From Chara braunii (lineage: Eukaryota > Streptophyta > Charophyceae > Charales > Characeae), in assembly GCA_003427395.1 (NCBI GenBank), contig BFEA01000072.1, positions 1,016,035 through 1,057,139 of the forward strand: a stretch of 41,105 nt of DNA, given 5' to 3'. Both the position numbers and the translations under genes were made by a program. Numbering within the stretch: the stretch's first letter is position 1; each line of letters starts with the position of its first letter. Positions 9,990 to 21,269 of this stretch are shown here, in pieces. A model generated the notes under the pieces. The model was given only the letters and a program-made list of their open reading frames with translations, had not been told where the DNA came from and made no database searches.

Positions 9990-11983
9990 AACCCATAATC
10001 ACAGAAAGGTGGCTAGCCTATTTGCTTGCAAGCAGCAGACCAGGACATTAACAAATGAAGTCTGTAATTATAATGCCCTTGAATTGTCAGATAGCCGAGG
10101 GTTTGATTTATCCCCGTTAAATCGAGCGCGGATGGGGTGTTTACTTAGGTCAAACCTCCAGAGGGTGAGCCAGCATCCATTTTTAATAGGAGGGTGTTTT
10201 GGAACCTTTATTCCAAAGTCAGATGAGACATCTTAGGGTCCTCATCGTGGGATGTATGGGCTGCGGAGGGAAGTGTATATATATTGAACGAGACGAAGCA
10301 GATCTGGGTATAGAAGTTATGGGTCGCAACACGAGGTGACAGTAGTTGCTCTGTGATTTCAACGGAAGGTGAAGGAGAAGATGACAAGCGGTACTCGAGC
10401 TATTTTTTTGGGACTTAGCAGTTGGAATTGAGATGCATGAACCGGTAACAGAAATGGCATGGGGGTATCAAAGTCCAAGACTATATTAGAAGGGGATGAA
10501 CTCAAGCAAGGCACACTAAAGTTGTGACTTGGCATAATACAAGGCTATGGGTATACGGTGTCGAGCGCATTGGCTTCTACTTTTTTTCAAAACATTAGAG
10601 CTCTCTCGACAATGTTACGTAGGAGTCACGATAACGCATAACAATATCGTGGCCATCAAGACGGACGAGGTCACATTGCTACCTCTCCGCTCTAGTTGGG
10701 AGCGTCGCATATTTATCGTGGTCCCTTAAGACATGATAGGTTCTTGCGAGGCACACCTTACCTTCCCTAAGGAGGACTCTTAAGGTGTATCCCTACCGAG
10801 CTATAAACCCATATAAGAGAGTTTTTATATGCAATTGCAGAGTTTTTATATGCAATTGCAGAGTTTTTATATGCAATTGCAGAGGTAGTTCAACCGAGGG
10901 CGTTTGCCCATTCCCTGCACTATAGGAACGCATCGTTAAAACATCATCTGAATTCATACGGTATCCGTTCTCAATGACATTAGTGTCCTAAATACTAAAC
11001 AACGTCGGTCAATTAGACCAAGCGTGAAACTCACAACTCAATCCTAGTCTCTTCTAAAAAAAAGTGATAATAATCGTAATTAATATCAACAAAACGATTT
11101 GATTGTAGTCGACAAGCGTTTATATGATTCAACATAAGTGGAAAAATAACTGAAAGAACCTAAGCACCACATGATAGCTCTAATGCAAGACCGAAATAAA
11201 AATCCATCACCTTGGGTCTTGTTACTTTTGTGACACTTAGATGATGCTGGGAACATTCAGAGAGACAAAACTATTTTTGAGTGGTCACGAGTGAGATGAT
11301 GCCGAGAGCATTTAGGAAAAAATCCGCGTGTAGGTTTTTACAAGATGAATCTGTACAAAAATATAACTTCTGATAGGATATTTATTTTGATGTTGAATTC
11401 AGTTTCAAGTTAGATTGTTATTTCGTTTGGTTTTTCAAAAGTTTCGGCTTCGTTTCAGACGAGTATTTGAATCGTTGTTTGTTATAGGCGTTACTCTCAC
11501 GTGAAGTTTTGTGAGAATTATTATCTTCATTGATGATTTATATGTGCACGACGACTCGCAAAGCCATTAGAAATTTGTCGTGATATGATAACATCTTAAA
11601 CAATCAATATTTAACAATATCGATACAACTTACAAAAAAATATTTTACATAGAATTTTTATAATAATCAAATGTGATATAAAATTTTTATAAAAATTCAA
11701 GCATGCACATAAAATAGACAATTTTAAAATGAACGGGAATTCGGGTAAATTGAGTAGTACAAATATGCATTGAGTAGTACAAATATGTATCAGTTCAACT
11801 ATATAAATAAAGTACTTAACTCAATAAAATAATATTAAAAGAAAGTCGACCTTTTATCGATAATGTTTCAAATATCTCCAATGAATAATGAATGTCACAA
11901 CAAAGGCAACTTAATAAGATCATAACTGAAAGAATACCCCAAAGTCTGTGACGAAGTATTAAATTACAATAGGCAATAATAAT
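9990..11983. other. AT-rich non-coding sequence
   Basis: No supported gene. Apart from a 21-bp triplicated repeat at 10819-10881, I see only short ORFs without motifs. Base composition becomes strongly A/T-rich from about 10900. TTGAGTAGTACAAATATG occurs twice in tandem near 11750-11790. Confidence 0.45.
10819..10881. repeat. 21-bp unit in three perfect tandem copies
   Basis: GAGTTTTTATATGCAATTG plus CA is repeated three times with no substitution. The unit contains the palindrome TGCAATTGCA. Confidence 0.92.
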
Positions 11984-12741
11984 ATTAGCATCAGGGTTGC
12001 CAGACCAAACGTACGGAGGCTCCTAAGCTGACCCCCGAACGTTCGGGCGTTCGGGTCCCCGTACGGGACCCGAACCTGAAGGGGTTCGGATCCCGCAAAA
12101 AATTATTTTGGCACCTAAGTATTGTTATTTTTTTTTGAATTATTTTTTGTGAGTTCTTTGGGATGTAACGTATCTCTCTCTAAATTTTGAAGCCATTCTG
12201 CTTAGTCACAAAAAAATGAGAAATCGGCAAAGATCGTGGTGTCGAAACTTGCTTGCCCACTCACTAATTTGTTTTTTTTTTCTTTTCACTTTTTGTTTTT
12301 CCTTTATTTCGGGGCATGAACAAAATTATTATTTTTTCAAATTTAATTTGTAGATTTTTTATTATGTAATATACACATATATCACTTTAATGGCATTTTT
12401 CACAGCCAAAAAAAAAAAGAAAAATCGCCAAAGATGGTGATGTCAAAAACGTGCTCGCCCACTCAATAATTTTATTCTCGTTTAATTTTTTTTAATTGTC
12501 ATTATTATTATTATTTTTTAGTATTTTATTTTTATTTTAAGTTTGGTAAATAATTTGGAAGTAACGTTGAGGCAAATGTTGTTTAGTTTTTTCTTGTCAA
12601 TAACATATATTTTTTAAAAAAATTTTGGATTTTTTTTTTTTTTTTTTTCGAGAGGGGGTGCTGAACGTTCGAACGTTCGGGTTCGGGCGTTCGGGTGCGG
12701 GCGTTCGGCCCGTCCCGAAAGCCGGCAACCCTGATTAGCAT
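11984..12741. mobile_element. hAT-like MITE with perfect 8-bp target duplication (element 11992-12733)
   Basis: The element starts CAGGGTTGCC and ends GGCAACCCTG. Both sides carry the same 8 bp, ATTAGCAT (11984-11991 and 12734-12741). The CAGGGTTG-type end and 8-bp duplication are hallmarks of hAT transposons. Both subterminal zones are full of TTCGGGCGTTCGGG repeats, likely transposase binding sites, and the middle is A/T-rich without a transposase. At 742 bp it is the reference copy for the related copies in 13.2-19.7 kb. Confidence 0.93.
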
Positions 12742-13256
12742 AATATTTTGAAATTTATAAATAATAATAAGAAATTTTAAATCTAAGAAAATTAATAGAG
12801 TTACAGTATGTGTTAATTATTACCACGATAATTAAAATATATTTTTAATTGAAATGTTTGGAATAAATCTTCATAAAAAATTCAACATTTAAGGTTTATT
12901 TAGGATATAGCGTTTTTAAATAATTAAAAATAAGTCAATTGCAATAAGATAAGTAATTCTGAAAACGCAGAATGCAACTAATTGGTCCTTCATAGAAAAA
13001 AAAACGGACGAATATCGTTTCATTAGCTACAATGGTAGGTAGTAGTCGACAACGTCACCACCTGTCGAACGTATCTTCTACCATTTTTTTTGCAAAAGGC
13101 GAGAATCACTCCGAGCATGTCACAAAGGAAGTTCGAAAAAACAAAATCGAGACCCTTGTGAAATTCTCGCACATAAGCAATTACACAACAATTCAAACAG
13201 TTGTTTGAAACTAAGCTGGATATTTTTTATCAACATAATCATAATAATTATACAAC
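12742..13256. other. AT-rich non-coding sequence
   Basis: No gene seen. The sequence is A/T-rich between two copies of the GTTCGGG element family. Confidence 0.5.
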
Positions 13257-13700
13257 CATGGTTATCAAACCGAACGTTCGGGGGCCTCAGGGCTGACCTC
13301 TTAACATTCGGAAGCCCTCGGGCCGCCCCCTGAACGTTCAACCGTTCGGGGTCTGAACCAAACATGAAGGGGTTCGGTCCCCGCTAAAAATTATTCTGAA
13401 GCTTAATTATTGAATTTTTTTTTGAATTTTTTTCTTGTGAGTTTTGTATGACATGCGATGAACATATAACACTTTTAAGGTATTTTACCACACCAAAACA
13501 AAATGAAAAGTTTTCAAAGATGGGGTTGTCAAGACGCGCGCGGGGATTGAATTTTTTTTTTGTGTAAGGTTTTACTTTTTGTTTTTATTTTATTTTGGTA
13601 TTTTAAATATTTCATTATTTTATGAGTTTTTTTTTATGAGCGTTAAACAACGTCGTTGAGAGAGTTGGTGTTTTTGTAATGACGAGTGTGGGGAGGTGCT
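13257..13700 (+). mobile_element. truncated copy of the GTTCGGG hAT-like MITE
   Basis: The left end CATGGTTATC, followed by CCGAACGTTCGGGGGCC, matches the left subterminal zone of the 11992 element. The similarity runs through GGGGTTCGGTCCCCGCTAAAAATTATT and the internal TTTTCAAAGATGGGG-type segment, then fades near the AACAACGTCGTTGAG stretch at about 13645. The right terminal repeat and the target duplication are missing. Confidence 0.65.
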
Positions 13701-14781
13701 ATTCGCTTTGAGTCGCGAGGAGGTGGGTGGGTATTGCGGGGTCTCTGTCAGGAATTCGAGGCCCGTGGATCCCCGCAACGAGGGTGGCAGAGTGATAACG
13801 AAGCGGTAACCGCTGGTTTCCTTTCTGTGGTTTAAATTTGTTTTTTTTGGGGGGGGGGTGGTTTGTATGATTTTTTCATGGTCAGTGGAATTTGGGTTAC
13901 TAAATTAGGGTTGTCACGATTATTGTGATTAGAGATTCTTGGTGCTGAAGTTAGATTTTGCTGATAAATTTCGTTGATTTTTCAGTGGTAGGGGTTGTGG
14001 AGGTGGTTGTGGAGTTGGTTGTGGGGTGAAATTTAGTGGTGCATTCATAAAGACATACTGTATCAACGAGTATTATCACATGTTGGTGTATGCGACCAAT
14101 GTTAAATGTGAGATGATATGTGCCTCAATGTTTAACCCAACGTTGAGAAAATGTTGACATACGGTTGATAAATTGTTGAACATTCCATGTCATGTCAAAA
14201 TACTAATGAAAGTTGTACCCTGTGATGACATACACAATGTTGTCCGTATACGTTGTGGTAGTCTGTAATTGTCCGTGGTTTTCTGTGTGTGTGTGTCCTG
14301 TGCCATTTGTATCTTCAGGTTTGTGCAGATAGAGACATAGACACATTGATCTGCACACAAGAGAACTACATTTCGTCGACAAATATATCAGTACTGCACA
14401 CGGTCTTTCTTTCATGGTGGAGTTGTGTATGCCATAGTTTTGTATTCCTCACCGTGCTTTGTTTCTCGTAGCTCCCCCAAGTGAACCTCGACAGGTTGTA
14501 TGAGACCTGTTTGTGAACATCATGAATTGAAACGGATGACCGCGTCGAGAGTGGCACATTAAATAATCATAAGACTGCCAATGACTACATATATAATAAA
14601 TTTGAATAAGAAATAAAAATTGACATGACCATTTGCATATAACTCGTAACAGATACAAGTAAAAAAGGGTCGGTTAAAATATGTTTCCCGTTACACGTCA
14701 TCAAATCTATAAATCTAACAAGAACATGTATCACTGATAGACGCAACTACAGCTTATGGCTGGAAATAAATAACACGAAAC

Positions 14782-14783
<2 letters not shown>
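13701..14783. other. unassigned non-coding sequence
   Basis: No gene recognised. GT-rich stretches occur (13840-14040), and the short ORFs at 14203-14658 lack motifs. The sequence 13735-13800 is locally GC-rich (GGAATTCGAGGCCCGTGGATCC). Confidence 0.4.

Positions 14784-14834
<51 letters not shown>
14784..14834. repeat. (CT)n microsatellite
   Basis: About 25 CT units without interruption. Confidence 0.95.
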
Positions 14835-14835
<1 letters not shown>

Positions 14836-14919
14836 GTCAAATAAAGTTGCCCGTTATACCATAGGCAGAGAGCGAAAAGAGGACAACAACCGAGGGGCTG
14901 CAACAAATATATACATATC

Positions 14920-14931
14920 ATCTCTCTCCTC

Positions 14932-14967
<36 letters not shown>

Positions 14968-14969
14968 TT
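14920..14969. repeat. interrupted (CT)n microsatellite
   Basis: CT-rich tract broken by CCTCC and TTT, about 90 bp right of the pure tract at 14784. Confidence 0.9.
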
Positions 14970-14989
14970 GTCACTATGCATGTGTGTAG

Positions 14990-17635
14990 TACATATATTC
15001 TCTCATATTACAAACATTTAGACAGTAACCCAAAGTTTTGCCAGATTGATTTTCATTAGAGTTCGTAGTGATGACATCTAGACAATATTATTGCTGCTTA
15101 CAATTTTCAATTGTACCGTCATGATATCGAATTAATTACAACGCAGTACATAACACCCTTCTTGTTTTAGAAACCTTACGTTCATCTTTCGACTTCAGTT
15201 ACCTGCTCTCACGACTATTCCCCTTTAACCGACATGCAACTCTGCAAGCTTTCATGTACATTTCACCGCCACATCGCATATGTTACTACCCCACTATTAA
15301 GGTCTTAGACACATTGTAACGATCTCTGTCTCTGTGCCACATGGTTTTGCAATACCTTTCAGCTCAAACCATGTTTAGTCAAAAGGGTTTTTTCTTAGTT
15401 ATGATGCAGGCTCATTTGCAACTTGGATAGCTAGGTATCTGGGTGGAATACATGGTCTTTCCCAAATGACTGGACTTTCTTGCTGCTCTAAGGTCAGAGT
15501 CGTTCGTTAAGCGAGCTATCACCCAAATATTTTTTCCCAGTTAATTTTCATATGAACATTGAGAATGCAAAATGGTGCCTTGTAAGAGGCAGTGTGAAGG
15601 GAGTGACAGTTATGAGCAAGGGCTTTATGTTTGAGCCCCCTTCCTTATTTTCTTTTATCGGAATGGCAAAAAAAAACAAAAAACTACGGGTAGTGTCGAT
15701 TAAAGTTTGTAATTCGTTTGTTGGAACTTAAAAATAAGGTTAAATTTTAGGATAAGTTATGTTACAATATAGGTTACAAGTTTGTTTCACTTTTCTGTCC
15801 TGGTCCCTCATTTTCTCCGAGTTTATGGTTTATTTAGCGTTGCAAGTCATGAAGGTTGGTTTGGTTAATAGATAGGTATTTATTTGGAATGTTTGTTTTT
15901 TTCTGGCCTTGTGGTGCCTTTTCTTATCCCAGGGTTTGAAAATGTCAGTGTAGCAGTTCTGTTTTGACCATTCCTCGACTAGACTCAAATTTCCAATATC
16001 GACCTATATTGGGTAATAGTCCCAATATGTCGTGTTCATTGTTTTCGGACGGTGATGTGGTGGAATTCAAGACCTCATTGCTTTTTGTATGAAAATAAAT
16101 TAACTGAGTTTTGTTTTAAAAAAATATATTGGGCTATCCTCAAGTTATAAATCAGGGAGTCACTGGTTGTATGAGTTTTCCTATGGGAAGCACGTTATAG
16201 CTTCCATAAAAAAAAGAAAAATTGAGAATGTTAGGAGATCCCCCTATCGCAAAATTGGATAACAATAATATCATGCAATCAATTGAACGCACCCAACTAC
16301 ATACAACATTCCTATCAATTTTTCTGAAGTAAGGGGTTCACCTTGCCTTCACCATATTCACATTTAAGAAGCTTCGTTGACTTTGTCATTTTCTTTCTCA
16401 AAATCAAAAGAACATGATTACTATTTGTAGGCTCTTTCCTATTGCGCTTCTAGAGGTTTCGTTGAGTAGTGAGACGTTCAATAATATGTACCTTCCAAGA
16501 GTAAAGGTTAGTCTTGTCAATGTGAAAACACACTTGTCTCTTATAGTCAAAACGTTGAAAACAAGTGTTTCGCTTATAATCTCGCATTGTAAGGCCGAAA
16601 GAAATACCGACCGATACTTTTTGGTGTCATCTCGATCACCTTTCTTATAAAGAAGCAACACTACTACAAAATTCCCTTCCCCTTTTTCCCAACAACCTTT
16701 GTAAATATTCATCATGCCATTCCCTACTACAGATCAACGTTCTTTGATCAAACCACTGATGTTGAGGGTTTTTTTGTTATCCGTATGTATAACCGTAAAT
16801 TGTAACTATTCTATGGATATGGGTATGTTTAACATTGCGACTTCTACTCCTGTTATGCTTTTGTCCGCGTGTTGGAGTATTTTGGCTTTGGTCTACTCGA
16901 TATTGGTTGGAGTAGGAGTTGGTGTAGTTGTTTGGTAAAACTTTGTAGAAGGATTTTGTTTTCTTTAGCATTCCTTCACCGTTGTCATGGATGATTGTAA
17001 AATTGTTCTTAACTTTATAAGCTGAATGAATTCACGTCGAAACATTGAAGCCCTAAGAGTTTCATTCTTACGATGATTTGTGAGCCTTCAATTTCCCCTT
17101 TTCGTAGAGAGTGGGGTAAATTAAAAGATTAATAGTTTTTCCTTTCAGTTTTATTTCTATGACTTGCTTTCATTCTTTTATATACTTCGTCATTTTATAC
17201 ACTTGGTCAAATCCCTTTATTTGTGGTGGACACGTTCTCTCCCTGTAGAGCATCGGGCAACGGTTCATTACTTTAGGAGTCGACCTTGTTATCGACCCGG
17301 AGTAAACCGTTCTATAGGCAGGTACTTGCCATCGTTGCCGATTCGATGGAGACGGCCTGAATTTTGATATCCGAGATTTGTGCTCGGATGAGGAGAAGAA
17401 GGACCCTAAACTGCTTCCCAAGAGAATCCATCAATTTATCCAAAAAGGTCGGCATTAAACCTTTGACGGGTCTTTCACAAAAATGAACCTCTTGAAGTAA
17501 TTCGAACAAAGTCTGAACTAATCGGTACTAAGAGATTTTATGTTTTTTTTAACAATCGTCACTGGGATTATGATAAAACCATTAAAAAAATACTCTCATG
17601 AACAGAAGGCTAAATCTAATTTTATTGTTATATCT
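14990..17635. other. AT-rich non-coding sequence
   Basis: No gene supported. The longest frames (16404-16715 minus, 16714-16938 plus, 17170-17421 minus) are about 75-100 codons, A/T-biased, and without motifs I recognise. Confidence 0.45.
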
Positions 17636-18262
17636 AAGGGTTGCTAGCGTTCAGGTTCGGCCAAACGCCCGAACCTTCCCCCCTTACGGATGCATTCGGC
17701 TATTCCAATCGAACGAGAAAAAAAAAATAAAAAAATCCAAAAATTTAAAAATATATATGTTATTAAAAAAAAAAAACCTTTTACCTTAATGTTAAATCTA
17801 AATTCCTTACCAAATATAAAATGAACATAATTAACAAATTATCTAGGCTATCAGCGTGGCCCGGGGTCACTTGCCCGGCCGGGCAAAAATAATTAAAAAA
17901 AATAACAATAAATAAAATATTTTTAAATTTTATTTTTTATTTTCAATTTGGTGAAGAATTTTAATCTGAACCTGAGGCAAAAGTTGTTGAGTTTATTTTT
18001 CTGCATAACATAGTTTTTTTCAGAATTTTTGGATTTTTTTTTAATTTTTTTTTCGCTGGGACCTTACCTGATCCTTGCACGGGTTGGCCACGCGGGACCC
18101 GGGTGACCCGGCTGGTAGCCTAGCAAAATATTAAAAAAATTAAAAAATTAAAAATAAAATTTGTGAGTGGGCCAGCACGTTTTCTACATCACCATCTTTG
18201 AAGATTTTTTTTTCTTTTCTTAGGATAGCCAAATGCCTTGAAAGTTTAAAAATGTATGTTCG
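17636..18262 (-). mobile_element. inverted, interrupted copy of the GTTCGGG hAT-like MITE
   Basis: The left side CTAAGGGTTGCTAGCG with GCCAAACGCCCGAACC resembles a terminus of the 11992 family. The right part, 18155-18240, is the reverse complement of its internal segment (AAAATCTTCAAAGATGG, CACTCACTATTTTG). A second element (17843-18123) sits inside. The far terminus is not recognisable. Confidence 0.55.
17835..18131. mobile_element. nested hAT-like MITE, 281 bp (17843-18123)
   Basis: Inverted termini CTAGGCTATCAGC and GCTGGTAGCCTAG, with GGCCCGGGGTCAC / GACCCGGGTGACC just inside. Flanks are near-identical 8-mers, CAAATTAT (17835-17842) and CAAAATAT (18124-18131), one mismatch. The interior (TTTGGTGAAGAATTT to GAGGCAAAAGTTGTTGAG) is homologous to the 3' half of the larger family, so this is a shorter subfamily with different ends. 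Confidence 0.78.
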
Positions 18263-18264
18263 AT

Positions 18265-18700
18265 TGAAAAGTAAGGAGACAGGGAGATTCACCAATGAAA
18301 GAATACTATTTAGGGGGAAGCGCAAATAGTGGATCTATAGTGCTAAAACTACGCTGCTTTCATAATACAAATCGACGAAAAGAGGAACCGAAAGGGTGCA
18401 GAGATTGTTATGTTGTGTTCCTTCCTTGGAGATGATGCTTACGTTTACAATAAATTCTCTGTTTTTTTTGTTTTTTTTTCATCGAAAAGAAAAAAATATC
18501 TTTTGAATATAAGACCTACCCATGCATCTAGTAGATTGTAAGACAGGGAGATGAATTAATGAAGGAGAGCTTGATTAGAGGCAAGCGATAAATCCGTAGG
18601 GCTAAATCTGTGGTGGTTTCAAAATAAACATCGACGGTGAGAGCGCCGAAAGGATGCGGAGATCGTCGGGCTACGTTCCCTTTTTTTCCATTCCACCTTT
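18265..18700. repeat. diverged direct duplication, about 155 bp, offset about 267 bp
   Basis: The segment from 18275 (ACAGGGAGATTCACCAATGAA) and the one from 18542 (ACAGGGAGATGAATTAATGAA) both continue through GCTAAA, CATCGACG/ATCGACGA, GCCGAAAGGATGCGGAGAT-like and CGTTCC blocks. Similarity is clear but well below identity, so the duplication is old. Confidence 0.65.
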
Positions 18701-18777
18701 TTTTTTTTTCTTCTTACAACAAAATTTTAGAGTTGCGAAGATTTAATAGCGCAGCCCCTTCGCCGCATGCCCTTCTT

Positions 18778-18817
18778 CCCCCCCCCCCCTCCCTTTTTTT
18801 TTGGGGGGGGGGGGGGA
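18778..18817. repeat. poly-C / poly-G hairpin
   Basis: A run of about 12 C (18778-18790) is followed by CCC, T9 and a run of about 14 G (18803-18816), giving a very GC-rich potential hairpin or G-quadruplex-forming sequence. Confidence 0.75.
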
Positions 18818-18920
18818 AGACTTGATGTTGGTATTGAGAGGTGAGTGGTTTGCATATTTGGTAAGTGAAGGTTACTGTTATTGATGATTACCCTACTTAT
18901 TGAAAATCTTTATATATATA

Positions 18921-19679
18921 TATATATATAGGGTTACCTGACCGAATGTTCGGGCGTTCGGGGTCCCGTTCGGGGGTCGAACACCTCCAGGTTTGGCCCT
19001 CGCCAAAAAACTTTTCGGGGCCTAAAAATAATTTTTTGTTTCTGAATTTGTTTTTGTGAGTTCTCTATGATGTAAACTACACGCATATAAATTTTGAAGT
19101 CATTCTGCTAAGCCAAAAAAACATTAAAAATCTTCAAAGATGGGGGTGTCAAAACATGCTCGACCACTCACTATTTTGTTTTTTTTTCAATTTTAACTTT
19201 TTGTTTTCACTTTATTTCTGGGCATAAAAAAAATTATAATTAAAAAAAAAAAATCAATGATTTATTGATTATGTAAACTACATATCTGTAAATTTTCAGG
19301 GCATTTTTCAATGCCAAAAAATAATTAAAAATCGGCAAAGATTGTAGTGTCAAAAAGGTGCTGGCACAATCACTCATTTTAATTCTCTTTTTATTTATTT
19401 TTTATTTTTATCACATTGTTTATTTTCTGTATTTGATTTTTAATTCAAATTTGGTAAAGAATTTGGATACAGTGCCCAGGCAAATGTTGTTTAGTTTATC
19501 TGTCTCCATAACATATTTTATTTTTCGAAATTTTTGGAAAACTTTGTTTTCTTTTTTTCTTTTTTTTTTTGTCCGCGTTCGGCTGACCGACCGAACACCT
19601 TCCGAAGGGGTCCCGTATATTCGGGCGTTCGGGTTCGGGCGTTCGGCCCGTCTCGAACACAGACAACCCTGTGTATGTA
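18921..19679. mobile_element. third full-length GTTCGGG hAT-like MITE (about 18929-19671)
   Basis: Starts TAGGGTTACCTGACCG and ends CAGACAACCCTG. It is 743 bp, against 742 for the reference copy, and has the same subterminal TTCGGGCGTTCGGG arrays and internal landmarks (TCTTCAAAGATGGGGGTGTC, GGCAAATGTTGTTTAG). The flanking 8-mers are TATATATA and TGTATGTA, differing at two positions; the left one lies in a TA repeat, so the duplication is only suggestive. Confidence 0.82.
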
Positions 19680-19864
19680 TATATTTATTTATTTATTTTT
19701 ATTTTTTTTTAGCAGAAGGAAAGGATAAATCATTCACATGCAGAAAAAGCATAAGCTAAAATTCATATAGAAACCATAATTATGACGAAATTGCCACACT
19801 TAAAATTGAGAGTATCTTATCAAATGGTTGAAGGGGCGATTGTACAGATCACATATTAAGGCAA

Positions 19865-20209
19865 TCAGGGATTATAAGTAGATTTGGGGAGAATAAGGAA
19901 GAAAGTGAAGAGATGAAGGAGAAAGAAGATGAGGAGGATTACGAAGATCAAGATGTCTAGGTTCCTACAAAAACTCGGCTTCCGTTTTTGCCTAGAGGTT
20001 TTGGGTTGGTGTACGAAGGAGGTTGGGGAAGAGAGGGTTAAGAGCTGGGGAAAAGGGGGTTTAGTGACGAGAAAAAGAGGTTGGAGGGGAAGTTTTTGAG
20101 GGGGAGAGGGGGGGGAATCGGAAGACGAGGCTTCCTCCACTGCAGTCTTTCCCGACTTCTTCTTCTTGGAGGGGTTTTGCGGCGAAGGTTTGGCTGTCTT
20201 CCTCGGCAT
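19865..20209 (-). CDS. hypothetical ORF, Lys/Pro/Ser-rich N-terminus
   Basis: 115 codons on the minus strand, beginning MPRKTAKPSPQNPSKKKKSG and then acid/serine-rich (EEASSSDSPPSPPQ), with a hydrophobic stretch late (IFVILLIFFLLHLFTFFLIL). The start looks like a basic, disordered protein N-terminus. The pyrimidine-rich composition makes accidental openness likely. Family unknown. Confidence 0.2.
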   Translation of the reverse strand: MPRKTAKPSPQNPSKKKKSGKTAVEEASSSDSPPSPPQKLPLQPLFLVTKPPFPQLLTLSSPTSFVHQPKTSRQKRKPSFCRNLDILIFVILLIFFLLHLFTFFLILPKSTYNP

Positions 20210-20378
20210 CCTGGCATGCGTCCTCCCTGAAGCTCTGACACTTTCTACTACCCTTTGAGGGGTGGAAAAAGAAACGAGGGTACTCAGGACGGAAAGGAGG
20301 AGATGGATCTAGCGGAAGGAGTGGATGACGAACGTAGTTCGAGCGATTGTTGAAGGTTTTCTTCCTTAAAAATCTAAA

Positions 20379-20918
20379 CTAGGGGTCAGACCCCTTGTCA
20401 GCGCGATCTGAAGAAATCCTTAAGGAAAGTCGTGATTGGAAAAGCGAGGAACGACGAGGTGACCAATCCAGGAAGGTTGTCCGCCAATGAGAGAAGACCC
20501 TTTTTAACCCAAGTGTAGGAAGCTTTGTTGCCCATGCAAGCGATACAATGGCAAGACAATAGAAGTTCGTTGAGATGTTGCATGCACACACCACCTGGAA
20601 TTCTGCCAGATCCAGCCGAGCTCTGAGAAGTTCCCTTGGAGAGAGCGAGGAGAGTGGTATGAAGTCGATGGAGATGAGATGGAAGAGCGTGGTGGAGAAG
20701 AGCAAATAGGAGAGGAGTTCCGCAACTCTCTTGCGCTTGATGACGAGGAGAAACTTGTCCCCGTTCTGAAATCTAAACTTGGCAGCGTCGTTGCAGAACC
20801 GCGCGACGTCGTCTACATTGAGGATCGCGCCATGCTTGATTTCCACCTTCCTTTCTTGAAGCTTGATGAGGGAAGTGGGGATGACGAGAGGGAGGGAGAA
20901 AAGATCGAGAGGTAGCAA
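20379..20918 (-). CDS. hypothetical ORF, unrecognised, possibly transposon-derived
   Basis: 180 codons on the minus strand, beginning MLPLDLFSLPLVIPTSLIKL. Residues 25-62 (KVEIKHGAILNVDDVARF, then FQNGDKFLLVIKRKRVAEL) have protein-like composition, while the rest drifts into Ser/Leu-rich sequence. It may be an exon or a decayed transposon segment. The smaller ORF ending at 19865 lies downstream on the same strand. No family assigned. Confidence 0.3.
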   Translation of the reverse strand: MLPLDLFSLPLVIPTSLIKLQERKVEIKHGAILNVDDVARFCNDAAKFRFQNGDKFLLVIKRKRVAELLSYLLFSTTLFHLISIDFIPLSSLSPRELLRARLDLAEFQVVCACNISTNFYCLAIVSLAWATKLPTLGLKRVFSHWRTTFLDWSPRRSSLFQSRLSLRISSDRADKGSDP

Positions 20919-21269
20919 CGAGGTGGTTGGGGGATTTATGACGAAGATTCATCTAATTTTGGATCCGTGGCTATAGGCGGGGAGTTTCAGGAGGTGGGGA
21001 AGTATATGAGGGCTGCGAATTGTTGGAGAAGGAGATGAGAAGGAGTGGGTGAGGAGGACTGCAATAAAAGATGGGAAGAGAAATGGTGTTCAAGGAAAGG
21101 GTTGAAAAAAGGTGGTTGCTCTGGCGAAGGAGAGTGGTATGAGAAAGAGGGAGACACGGAGCGTGGGGAGGGGGAAGAGGAGCGGGCAGGAGGATGGAGG
21201 AAGGACGAGGATGGGCGATGGGGCGGGGAGAGGGCCAGTAGCGAGAGATATCGGACAGTGAATAAGTAG

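Noticed and set aside
10819-10881. Possible CRISPR-like array
   Set aside because: The three 21-bp copies are directly adjacent with no spacers, and the genome is eukaryotic. It is a simple tandem repeat.
19358-19759. 133-codon plus ORF
   Set aside because: It lies across the right end of the hAT-like MITE and into flanking T-rich DNA, with Phe/Tyr/Leu-rich nonsense.
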